Assembly: GCA_045106985.1 (NCBI GenBank)
Contig: JBGCFQ010000021.1
Coordinates: 82,027 to 146,026 of the forward strand
From: JAUIET01 sp045106985
GTDB taxonomy: Bacteria > Pseudomonadota > Gammaproteobacteria > Pseudomonadales > JAUIET01
Reading direction: 5' to 3'
Length of the DNA stretch: 64,000 bases
Every line of letters starts with the position of its first letter. Position 1 is the stretch's first letter. A program made the translations under genes and the position numbers. The notes below the pieces were generated by a model. The model was not told where the DNA came from. It worked only from the letters and a program-made list of their open reading frames with translations, and did no database searches. Of this stretch, positions 1-8,231 are shown in pieces.

Positions 1-647
1 ACATAAGTAAGAACTTTGCGGTTTTAAGCGGCGTTGAAATAGAGCGAAGCTTGTCGAATCGCGGCAGCGCATTATTAATGGGTGCATTTGCCTGTGTTGT
101 AGTTTTGTCTGCTCTGCAAATAGTGTCTCTTTTCAAAGGTCTTGTGCTGTTGCTGGGTGGGCTGTTGGCCTTTCGGGTAGTGAGCAGCGACGATTTAAAA
201 CGACGATTTCCTCACAGCTTATTGGTAATCATTGCTTCGGCACTCATTATTGCACAAGCACTTTCAAATTCAGGCCTGGTGGATATGCTCACCGGTGTTC
301 TGCACCAGTCTCTGTCGTCATGGGGTCCACTGGTAGCTCTGGTGGGCGTATTTTTGGCTACTCTGGTTCTCACCGAAGTTATGACTAATAATGCGGCAGC
401 AGCGTTGGCTTTCCCAGTTGCATTTACCTTGGCCGAGAGCTTTGGTGTTAACTGGATGCCCTTTGTTATGGCGGTGGCCTATGGTGCCAGTGCAAGTTTT
501 CTAACGCCATACGGATATACCACAAACTTGATGGTCCAGAATATTAGTGGCTATCAATTAAGGGACTACGTGCGTACAGGATTGCCTGTAGCTATTGCGT
601 ATTCAATTACTGCGCTCATCGCCATTCCGATTGTGTTTCCTTTCTGA
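1..647 (+). CDS. SLC13-family (DASS/CitT-like) permease, C-terminal part, cut by window start
   Basis: The frame is open to the first base, so the gene begins outside the window; about 215 C-terminal residues are visible. They hold five or six hydrophobic segments. A TEVMTNNAAAA stretch and a later SFLTPYGYTTNLMV stretch match the paired sodium/substrate-binding motifs of divalent-anion:sodium symporters (SLC13, ArsB/NhaD superfamily). Members carry dicarboxylates, sulfate or related anions across the inner membrane. Many bacterial relatives carry TrkA-C domains in mid-protein, but that part is not visible. Substrate cannot be assigned. The gene converges on the small minus-strand gene that ends 41 bases downstream. 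Confidence 0.85.
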   Translation, partial: ISKNFAVLSGVEIERSLSNRGSALLMGAFACVVVLSALQIVSLFKGLVLLLGGLLAFRVVSSDDLKRRFPHSLLVIIASALIIAQALSNSGLVDMLTGVLHQSLSSWGPLVALVGVFLATLVLTEVMTNNAAAALAFPVAFTLAESFGVNWMPFVMAVAYGASASFLTPYGYTTNLMVQNISGYQLRDYVRTGLPVAIAYSITALIAIPIVFPF

Positions 648-688
648 GAGCTTAAGAACTATCTAGAAGGAGCATAAGAGTATACGGC

Positions 689-1030
689 TTACTCGTTTAC
701 CCACTCCCAACGTAAGGGTTCGCCGAAATCGTCATAAATGAGTTTGCGCCGTGGTTTTGGCGTTATTGTTTTTGTAGACGCTTTTGCGGGCTTACTTTTT
801 CGTCTTGCTTCTATTGATTGCACCACGTTTAGTAGCGGAACCTGGTCTTCGGGTGCAACGTTGTTGGGTTCGCTGGGGACGAAACTGCTTGGCTTAATGG
901 GTCCATCGGCATTGTCGCGTCCACTTAGTCCTCTCGGCACCATGTTGACTTCCCCACCTTTGGCAAGAAAATCCTGCATTTCCCGCTCCATCTGCTTGCG
1001 GATTTCTGATTTTCTGGGTGGTAGATTCAT
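689..1030 (-). CDS. Small SutA-like hypothetical protein
   Basis: A 113-residue hydrophilic protein. I chose the ATG at 1030 because the upstream extension (to 1105) is Cys-rich and unlike the rest. The N-terminal part is basic and helical (RKQMEREMQDFLAKGGEVNMV). This resembles, from memory, the conserved EFLxRGGKVxxI core of SutA, a small Pseudomonas RNA-polymerase-binding factor active in slow growth. The acidic N-terminus of SutA is absent, and instead there is a Lys-rich linker and a distinctive C-terminus (YDDFGEPLRWEW). The gene stands alone. The name is tentative; that it is a gene rests on the convergent arrangement and coherent composition. Confidence 0.55.
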   Translation of the reverse strand: MNLPPRKSEIRKQMEREMQDFLAKGGEVNMVPRGLSGRDNADGPIKPSSFVPSEPNNVAPEDQVPLLNVVQSIEARRKSKPAKASTKTITPKPRRKLIYDDFGEPLRWEWVNE

Positions 1031-1148
1031 ACCTGCACTTGAGACGTTAAAATTCGGACACAACAAACAAATATAGCACGTACATTCATGGTTACTGTGG
1101 CCCAAATGGAGTAAATTCGCAGTTTAGAGATTTCTAGGCTCTCCTCAC

Positions 1149-3047
1149 GTGCTAAAACGTCCCATTTTCCTATTCAGCATGGACTCTGACCAATTCCATG
1201 CAGTTCCGCTAACTACAGGCGGATTGCAAGCCTACTATCAAAAGTACGGAAAAAACGCTGCGAGCGGTGAGTTCGAATTACTGCATTTTAGAGACAGTGA
1301 CGAAATAAGCGCGTGGCAGAGTTCTGATCAGCAGCGAGTGCTGAACCTTTGTCGGTCAGCCCTCAATGAGGGCGTGCAACCGGTTATGGGTTTCAGTTTT
1401 TACACCTGGAATGCCGCTGAGTTTTTGCAGCTCATTGTTGATCTTAAACGTTTGCTGCCCGACTTTCTCTGCGTTGTGGGAGGGCCTCATGTGCAAGAGG
1501 CCGCAAGCTATCTGTTGAGTGACCCCATTGATCTGGTCGTGATGGGCGAAGGCGAGCAAACGTTTACTGAACTGCTGGATGACCCCAGCCCTGAGAATTG
1601 GCCAAGTATCGACGGCCTTGCCTGGGCTGAGTCCAGTGGCGTTGTTTTCTCTGCTGAGCGTACGAGAGAAACTGAACTAGATCGATTGCCCTCGGCACTG
1701 GATATTGTTCCCTTGGTCGACGAACAAGGTGCACCCCTCTACGATTCGATATCCTATGAAACCAGTCGGGGCTGCCCTTTTAAATGTGCGTTTTGTGAGT
1801 GGGGTACTGGGGCTATAGGCACAAAGATGCATCAGTATTCGCTGCCGAGAGTAGAAAGAGACTGGCGAAAAGTAGTGGCGGCTGGCATTGAAAACATTTG
1901 GTTGGCTGACTCGAATTTTGGTGCGCTTAAAGAAGACGTTCATAAAACGAAACTTATCTGTGAGTTAAAAGCTCAAACGGGATTGCCTAGGACATTCGCG
2001 ACATCCTGGTCAAAAAAGCACAGCCCCAAAGTGCAAGAAATCGTTCTATTGCTGCACGAAAATGGATTGCTTCCGCATTACCAATTGGCGCTGCAGACAT
2101 TAACGCCCTTAGCTTTGGAACTTTCCAATCGCAAGAACATGGCCGCAAATAAATACGAACCGATCGCTCGCGAGATGGCGCAGGCTGGTGTACCAATAGC
2201 CGCCGAGTTAATTTGGGGCTTACCGGGCGATAACCTTGCCGACTTCGAAAAGAACCTCGATCGTTTATTAGCGACATTTCCGAACATCAATATCTTTGGT
2301 TACACATTGCTGCCGGGCACAGAGTTCTATGAGCGCCGCAAGGAGTATCAGATTGAAGCGGTGCCGGTTGCGGGCTATGGGAAAGCAAAAGGTGAATACG
2401 TTGTTGCGTGCCACACGTTCCCTCGTGACGAGGGATTAGACGGTTATTTTCTTATTACCGCGCATATGATCCTTATCCATGGTCATATTATGCCTCTAAC
2501 AATACGTGCCATGGCGATGCAAGACGGATTGCCTGCGACACCGCTATTGCGCTTGATGTTGGCCGCACTGATTGGAGAGTACAAAGTGGAGATGACTGAT
2601 CGCCTCGAAATTTATGAAACGAGAGCAGCATTGTACTTACAGTTTATGGCCGATTTAGATAGGACATTTAGCGTGCTCGAAAGCTGCATTCTAGATTGGA
2701 GTGAAAAACACGACGCTGATGGGGCAGTGATATCGAGTACGATTGCCGTACTTCGTATTGATAGAGCTCTGTGCCCTCGTGTTGGCCCAGCTAGCACCGA
2801 AGTTATTGAGTTTGATTTTGATGCAGCGTCTATTGCTGAAGCTTTGCAAGCTTTGAATCAGCCCTCGGTAGAGATGTTTGCAACCGTCGAGCAATCTCTA
2901 ACGGTTAGGCACCCAGGTGGTGTTGGTGAAGTGCTTAAGGATCCCGATGGTGGCAGCTGGCTAGGCGGCCAATGGAGTAGAAGTGAGTCGCTGTTCAAGG
3001 TGCTCGACGACAGTAGCTATATAGTGCGTGAAACAAGTATTCAGTAA
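1149..3047 (+). CDS. B12-binding-domain radical SAM protein
   Basis: 632 residues from a GTG start; an ATG 30 bases on is the alternative. Residues about 70-150 look like a cobalamin-binding Rossmann domain (VVGGPHVQEA, VVMGEGEQTF), as in class B radical SAM enzymes. The [4Fe-4S]-binding CxxxCxxC motif follows at Cys209, Cys213 and Cys216 (SRGCPFKCAFCEWG), then the radical SAM barrel (ELIWGLPGD, GYTLLPGT) and about 200 further residues I do not recognise. Such enzymes use S-adenosylmethionine radicals, often to methylate unactivated carbon. The reaction is unknown. It heads a same-strand run with a peptidase, a TMADH-like flavoprotein and an MttB-family methyltransferase, itself from a corrinoid-dependent superfamily. 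Confidence 0.85.
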   Translation: MLKRPIFLFSMDSDQFHAVPLTTGGLQAYYQKYGKNAASGEFELLHFRDSDEISAWQSSDQQRVLNLCRSALNEGVQPVMGFSFYTWNAAEFLQLIVDLKRLLPDFLCVVGGPHVQEAASYLLSDPIDLVVMGEGEQTFTELLDDPSPENWPSIDGLAWAESSGVVFSAERTRETELDRLPSALDIVPLVDEQGAPLYDSISYETSRGCPFKCAFCEWGTGAIGTKMHQYSLPRVERDWRKVVAAGIENIWLADSNFGALKEDVHKTKLICELKAQTGLPRTFATSWSKKHSPKVQEIVLLLHENGLLPHYQLALQTLTPLALELSNRKNMAANKYEPIAREMAQAGVPIAAELIWGLPGDNLADFEKNLDRLLATFPNINIFGYTLLPGTEFYERRKEYQIEAVPVAGYGKAKGEYVVACHTFPRDEGLDGYFLITAHMILIHGHIMPLTIRAMAMQDGLPATPLLRLMLAALIGEYKVEMTDRLEIYETRAALYLQFMADLDRTFSVLESCILDWSEKHDADGAVISSTIAVLRIDRALCPRVGPASTEVIEFDFDAASIAEALQALNQPSVEMFATVEQSLTVRHPGGVGEVLKDPDGGSWLGGQWSRSESLFKVLDDSSYIVRETSIQ

Positions 3048-3080
3048 CCCGAATTAAAAAGTGCAAATGAGAGATAAAAA

Positions 3081-4511
3081 ATGACATTCAATAGGTTTTT
3101 ACAGGCTTCCTTTCTTTTCGCCCTGAGTTGCGTTGCATCCGCAGAAACGGTCGAAACCGAACGCACGGCAGAGCAACAGAAATCTCTAGACCTTTACAGC
3201 AAGTTAATCTCATATCGTTCGGCCGTTGGGCACAAGCAAGTACTGCCTATGGCGACCCTGCTGGCTGAGCAATTTCGTGTGGGGGGCTTTTCGGCCGAAG
3301 ATGTCCATTTGCTGCCTGTAGATGATACCGCAGCGCTGGTCGTACGCTTCAGAGGCACTGCGAACTCAAGTTTGAAGCCTATATTGTTTATGGCGCATAT
3401 GGATGTGGTTGATGCTTTGCCGAAAGACTGGGAGCGCGACCCATTTACTCTGCTTGAAGAAGACGGTTATTTTTATGGCCGTGGCACTATGGATAACAAA
3501 GCCGGTGTTAACAATCTTACCACTGTGTTTTTGCGCTTGAAGAAAGAAGGTTTTGTTCCCGAAAGAGACTTGATTTTGGCCTTTAGCGGCGATGAAGAAA
3601 CGACAGGCACAACAATCAAAACATTGATCAAAGATCATCGAGAGCTGATTGATGCCGAGTTCGCGATCAATTCGGATGGCGGCGGTGGTTCCTTAGCCAA
3701 AGGCAGCGACTCCTCGTCAAGAAATGCAAAAGCTGCAAGTTTCAATGTGCAAACGGCTGAGAAAACCTACATGACATTCGCACTGGAAACCAAGAATAGA
3801 GGTGGCCACAGCAGTGCGCCGAGATCCGATAACGCAATCTATCAATTGGCTGCCGCGCTGAAAAAATTGTCACAGTTCAAGTTTCCGGTTCGCAGCGACG
3901 AAACAACGAAATTGTATTTCGAGCGCAGTGCTGAGCTGCAAAGTGGTCAAATTGCCAAGGCTATGAGGCGCTTTGCCAAGGACCCAACGGATCAATGGGC
4001 TAGCGATTATCTTGCGACTAAACCAGAGTACGTTGGTGTTACGCGCACCACCTGCGTAGCGACCTTGTTAGAGGCGGGTCATGCCGAGAACGCGCTTCCG
4101 CAATCAGCTAAGGCGACGGTGAACTGCAGGGTTTGGCCAGACGAAAGCCTAGAGAGCGTGATACAGCATTTGGAGAACGCGGTCGACGACGAAGGTGTTT
4201 CTGTAAGCCTGACTGATGGCTATACATCGTCGCCGCCATCGCCTCTAAATCCTCTAATTATGAGCGCGATAGAATCTGTTGTTCACAAAAGGCATCCCGA
4301 CATTCCTGTCATTCCCTATATGGCACCGTACTTTACCGACGGCAAGTTCACTCGAGGTGCAGGAATCCCTACCTATGGTGTTGGAGGCTTATTTCTTGGG
4401 TCGGAAGACGCACGCGCTCATGGTCTTAATGAACGAGTGCCAGTCTGGTCCTTCTTTGAGTCGCAGCTGTATTGGTACGATCTGATGGTTACGCTGGCTG
4501 GTAAGAAGTAA
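3081..4511 (+). CDS. Exported M20-family metallopeptidase
   Basis: 476 residues with a Sec signal peptide (hydrophobic about 5-20, cleavage near CVASA-ET). M20/M28-type zinc residues are visible: His106 and Asp108 (MAHMDVVD), Asp138 (RGTMDNKAG), Glu172-Glu173 (SGDEETTG) and a C-terminal His (EDARAHGLNE). The dimerisation 'lid' domain is present in the middle (RGGHSSAPR). The family hydrolyses dipeptides, N-acyl amino acids or related amides. Here it would act in the periplasm. It starts 33 bases after the radical SAM gene and precedes the TMADH-like gene by 45 bases, so co-transcription is likely. The exact substrate is unknown. Confidence 0.9.
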   Translation: MTFNRFLQASFLFALSCVASAETVETERTAEQQKSLDLYSKLISYRSAVGHKQVLPMATLLAEQFRVGGFSAEDVHLLPVDDTAALVVRFRGTANSSLKPILFMAHMDVVDALPKDWERDPFTLLEEDGYFYGRGTMDNKAGVNNLTTVFLRLKKEGFVPERDLILAFSGDEETTGTTIKTLIKDHRELIDAEFAINSDGGGGSLAKGSDSSSRNAKAASFNVQTAEKTYMTFALETKNRGGHSSAPRSDNAIYQLAAALKKLSQFKFPVRSDETTKLYFERSAELQSGQIAKAMRRFAKDPTDQWASDYLATKPEYVGVTRTTCVATLLEAGHAENALPQSAKATVNCRVWPDESLESVIQHLENAVDDEGVSVSLTDGYTSSPPSPLNPLIMSAIESVVHKRHPDIPVIPYMAPYFTDGKFTRGAGIPTYGVGGLFLGSEDARAHGLNERVPVWSFFESQLYWYDLMVTLAGKK

Positions 4512-4556
4512 AGGCCAAAACGGTGGCTATGCAAAAGGGGCGAGAAATCATGGGAA

Positions 4557-6671
4557 GTGATAGTGAATAAGCATTACGAAATACTGTTTGAGCCGGTAAA
4601 GATAGGTCCAGTCACAGCGCCGAACCGCTTTTATCAAGTGCCGCATGCAAGTGGTATGACGGAAGCTAACCCGAATGTACGCGCTGCCTTTCGCGGAACA
4701 AAGGCCGAAGGTGGCTGGGGGGTGGTGTCCACCGGCGCGGTATCTATTCATCCCTCTTCTGACGACAGTCCGCTGCCCTTTGCTCGGCTGTGGGACGACA
4801 ATGATGTGCGTTCACACGCATTGAGCACGGCAGCAATCCACGAGCATGGTTCGCTTGCTGCAGTTGAGCTTTGGCATGGCGGTGGTGCCGTCATGAATCG
4901 CACATCGCGTATCAGCCCCTATTCGCCCTCGGGAATGCCTTGGGCGCCGACACATGTCGGGTTTATGGGGCAGGCAAAGCCTCGTATTATGGATAAACAT
5001 GACATAAAGGATGTTATTCGTTGGCAGGTTGAAGCCGCGAAGCGCGCTCGTTCAGCTGAGTTCGATATCGTCTACATATATGCTGGCATGGGCTATCTTG
5101 GCTATCAGTTTCTGCTTCCCGAATCTAACGTTAGAACAGATGAGTACGGTGGTTCGGTAGAGAACAGAACGCGATTTGTGCGCGAGATGATAGAAGCGAC
5201 CAAAGAGGCCGTCGGCGATGATTGTGCTGTTGCCTTACGTATTAGTCTCGAAGAGTTGCGAGCCAAACCCAGTGAGCATTACGAGTCTCAGGCCCATGAA
5301 GTAGTCACACTGCTGTCTGACTTGCCGGATTTATGGGACGTGAAAATGGACTCGAGTCCAACAGACTGCGGTGCCTCTCGTTTCCGACCCGAAGGCGCTC
5401 ATGAACCGGTTATTGATTTTGTTAAGAGTTGCACCAATGTGCCAGTTGTAGGCGTGGGCCGTTTCACATCGCCAGACACAATGGTGTCGCAAATTAAGCG
5501 CGGCGTCCTGGATCTGATTGGTGCCGCGCGGGCCTCCATTGCCGACCCTTTCTTGCCGAACAAAATTAAGGAAGGGCGCGAGGACAGCATTCGTGAATGC
5601 ATCGGCTGTAATATATGCATTGCTTCCTGGCATGACGGTGTGCCCGTTCGATGTACGCAGAATGCAACAGTAGGAGAGGAGTGGCGCAAAGGTTGGCACC
5701 CTGAACGAGTGAAATCCGCTCCGGCAAAGGAGTCGGTATTGGTCGTTGGCGGCGGGCCAGCAGGGCTTGAAGCCAGCTTAATTGCCGCCAAACGCGGATT
5801 TGACGTAACGCTGGTTGACTCTAAAGAAGAATTTGGGGGGCGTTTAAGATTCGAAACGTCCTTGCCTGGTTTGTCGAATTGGGGAAGAGTAGGCGACTAC
5901 CGCCTATATGCGCTGCGCCAAATGGCCAATGTCGCACTGTACCCAGCGAACACATTAACGGCGGCCGATATTGCTGAGTTTGCTCCTGACCATGTAGCTC
6001 TTGCGACCGGCTCGAGCTGGACTCGTCTACTTTACAGCTCTTTGGAAATACCCGTTGGTGAAATGCAAGGTCCGCAGGTTTACACGCCGACTGATTTGGC
6101 TGCTGGCAACTGGCCAAGCGAAGGTCCTGTATTAGTGTACGATTACGACAACTACTATATGGGCGGTTTAGTCGCCGAGGCACTAGCGGATCGTGGTTTG
6201 GCGGCGGTTTATGCAACGTCAGCGGGGCATGTTTCAGCCTGGACAGTTATGACCAATGAGCAGCCGTATGTGCATCAAGCCCTGTCTGAACGAGGCGTCG
6301 CGCGTCATACCTTGTCTTTGCTTAAGTCTTTCGACAACGGAGCAGCTTGCCTTGCTGATATGTATTCGGGTCAAGAAACGCATATTCAGGCGGCCGCGGT
6401 AGTGATTGTTGGTACACGTCTACCAAACGACGATTTGTATCACCAGTTACGAGATCAAGAAACATCGACGGGCGCCACACCATTCAAATCTCTACAGCGC
6501 ATTGGCGACGCACTTGCGCCAGGTGCGCTGGTGCATGCTGTTTACAGTGGCCATGAGTTTGCACAGCAACTGAGTAAAGACCGCAATGAGCTCTATCTAA
6601 GAGATTTACCGGTTACCGAACATAACCCATCAGCAGCGTATGTGAGCCCTGAAGAGAGAGAGAATGTCTAA
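4557..6671 (+). CDS. TMADH/DMADH/DgcA-type Fe-S flavoprotein (amine dehydrogenase-like)
   Basis: 704 residues, GTG start (a second GTG at 4563 has a better spaced GGGAAG). The N-terminal Old-Yellow-Enzyme barrel (FMN) is followed by a [4Fe-4S] ligand set at Cys348, Cys351, Cys354 and Cys366 (CIGCNIC...RC), nearly register-perfect with trimethylamine dehydrogenase (345/348/351/364). After that comes a dinucleotide-binding domain starting VLVVGGGPAGLEA. Relatives oxidatively demethylate or deaminate amines. Two of the three aromatic residues that cage trimethylamine (Tyr60, Trp264) appear replaced; the third, Trp358 here, is kept. The substrate is therefore probably another methylated amine. 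The gene overlaps the following MttB-family gene by 8 bases. Confidence 0.9.
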   Translation: MIVNKHYEILFEPVKIGPVTAPNRFYQVPHASGMTEANPNVRAAFRGTKAEGGWGVVSTGAVSIHPSSDDSPLPFARLWDDNDVRSHALSTAAIHEHGSLAAVELWHGGGAVMNRTSRISPYSPSGMPWAPTHVGFMGQAKPRIMDKHDIKDVIRWQVEAAKRARSAEFDIVYIYAGMGYLGYQFLLPESNVRTDEYGGSVENRTRFVREMIEATKEAVGDDCAVALRISLEELRAKPSEHYESQAHEVVTLLSDLPDLWDVKMDSSPTDCGASRFRPEGAHEPVIDFVKSCTNVPVVGVGRFTSPDTMVSQIKRGVLDLIGAARASIADPFLPNKIKEGREDSIRECIGCNICIASWHDGVPVRCTQNATVGEEWRKGWHPERVKSAPAKESVLVVGGGPAGLEASLIAAKRGFDVTLVDSKEEFGGRLRFETSLPGLSNWGRVGDYRLYALRQMANVALYPANTLTAADIAEFAPDHVALATGSSWTRLLYSSLEIPVGEMQGPQVYTPTDLAAGNWPSEGPVLVYDYDNYYMGGLVAEALADRGLAAVYATSAGHVSAWTVMTNEQPYVHQALSERGVARHTLSLLKSFDNGAACLADMYSGQETHIQAAAVVIVGTRLPNDDLYHQLRDQETSTGATPFKSLQRIGDALAPGALVHAVYSGHEFAQQLSKDRNELYLRDLPVTEHNPSAAYVSPEERENV

Positions 6672-8184
6672 AAGACAAAGAAGGGTTCGTCGCAGTGTTG
6701 GCAAGATAGACCAGCTACCGTGGCAGCAGATAGCAAATCCGTACGCGCCAATAGAGGTGATTAGCGCTGACCAAGTTGAAACAATCATAGAGTCGGCACT
6801 GCTAGTGCTTGAAAGAAAAGGCTTGCGGTTTTTGGAGCCATCGAGCCGGACGCTACTTAAGTCACACGGAGCGGAAGTGGATGAGGCTTCACAAATGGTT
6901 CGCTTCCCGTCTGAATTGGTGCGTGAGAAAATCGCCTTGGCGCCAGACCATTTTACCCTGAGGGCGCGCAACCCTCAGCGAAACCTTAAGCTTGGCGGCA
7001 ATCATCAGGTGTTTGCTGCTGTGGGTGGCCCCGCTTTTTGCAGCGATCTTGATAAAGGCCGCCGCCCAGGCACATTTGCGGAGCTATGTGATTATTTCAA
7101 GATCATTCAAAGCCTGAATATTTTGCACCAAGAAGGTGGAATGGCTTTTGAACCGATGGATTTACCCCCTAGAACCCGGCATCTTGATACACATCTCGCG
7201 CAGTATCGGTACCTTGACAAGAACTGCCAAGCTTATCCCCTCGGCAGAGAACGAATAATCGACGGCATTGAAATGGCGGCTATTGGTCTAGGCATAGATC
7301 GTGAGCAACTTGTTGACACACCGGCAATCCTCGGAATTATCAATACCAATTCCCCAATGCAGCTTGATGTACCGATGACTGAGGCTACGATGGAGTTAGC
7401 CCGCAGCGGCCAAGTGAGCTGTATTACACCCTTTACGCTTGCCGGCTCGATGAGTCCAGCAACGCTTGCTGGCACGCTTATTCAACAAACGGCGGAGGTT
7501 TTGTCCGCTGTTACTTTAACTCAATGTGTTAGAGCAGGCGCGCCAGTAATGTATGGCGCATTTGCATCTAATGTCGACATGAAAAGCGGTGCTCCTGCAC
7601 TGGGTACGCCCGAGTACAGTAAGGCTACTTTGGCGAGCGGCCAGATATGCAGGCGCCTTGGTCTGCCTTTCCGTTCCAGTAATACCAATGTCTCCAACTG
7701 TGTTGATGCGCAGGCAAGTTATGAAAGTCAAATGTCTATATGGGCGGCTGTCATGGGGCATGCAAACTTGCTTAATCATGCGGCGGGTTGGCTGGAGGGT
7801 GGATTAACAGCGTCATTTGAGAAACTGATTATTGACGCTGAAATGTTGCAGATGATGACGGCGTTTATGCAGCCGATAGAATTTAGTGAGGGAGATCTGG
7901 CGCTGGATACAATAATGGACGTGGAGCCTGGTGGTCATCATTTTGGAACAGAGCACACGCTAGAACGATATGAAACAGCATTTTATACCCCCATGGTATC
8001 TGATCGGCGTAACTTCGAGACCTGGAATGAGGCCGGCAGTGACGACGCCGCAATTAGGGCCAACAAAATCTGGAAGCAGTTGTTGCAGGAATATGAGCAA
8101 CCTGAGACTGACCCAGCAACTGATGAGGCCCTGGTTAGCTACGTGGCCAAAAGAAAAGAGTTTTACGCACGCAGTGTTGACTAG
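6664..8184 (+). CDS. MttB-superfamily (COG5598) methyltransferase, non-pyrrolysine
   Basis: 506 residues. It matches the trimethylamine methyltransferase family in length and in its C-terminal barrel motifs (AGWLEGGL, an Asp-rich DTIMDVEPGGHHFG region). There is no in-frame amber codon, so this is a non-Pyl member. That branch includes glycine betaine, proline betaine and carnitine methyltransferases, which pass a methyl group to a corrinoid protein. The start overlaps the end of the TMADH-like gene (ATG at 6664 before its stop), indicating translational coupling. No corrinoid-protein gene or RamA-type activator lies in the window; the only cobalamin-binding candidate is the radical SAM protein upstream. 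An aerobic amine-demethylation role is inferred. Confidence 0.9.
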   Translation: MSKRQRRVRRSVGKIDQLPWQQIANPYAPIEVISADQVETIIESALLVLERKGLRFLEPSSRTLLKSHGAEVDEASQMVRFPSELVREKIALAPDHFTLRARNPQRNLKLGGNHQVFAAVGGPAFCSDLDKGRRPGTFAELCDYFKIIQSLNILHQEGGMAFEPMDLPPRTRHLDTHLAQYRYLDKNCQAYPLGRERIIDGIEMAAIGLGIDREQLVDTPAILGIINTNSPMQLDVPMTEATMELARSGQVSCITPFTLAGSMSPATLAGTLIQQTAEVLSAVTLTQCVRAGAPVMYGAFASNVDMKSGAPALGTPEYSKATLASGQICRRLGLPFRSSNTNVSNCVDAQASYESQMSIWAAVMGHANLLNHAAGWLEGGLTASFEKLIIDAEMLQMMTAFMQPIEFSEGDLALDTIMDVEPGGHHFGTEHTLERYETAFYTPMVSDRRNFETWNEAGSDDAAIRANKIWKQLLQEYEQPETDPATDEALVSYVAKRKEFYARSVD

Positions 8185-8231
8185 AGAGCTACCGTTAGTA
8201 TTGCTAGCAAAGAGAGCTCACAAGAGCCCCT

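Noticed and set aside
738..1076. 112-codon ORF opposite the small SutA-like gene
   Set aside because: Antisense shadow of a real gene, without ribosome site or recognisable product.
4550..4570. ATG at 4550 as start of the TMADH-like gene
   Set aside because: That frame meets a stop six codons on; the coding frame begins with GTG at 4557 or 4563.
6664..8184. Possible pyrrolysine (amber) in the MttB homolog
   Set aside because: The frame is open with no in-frame TAG and runs full length, so this is a non-Pyl member.
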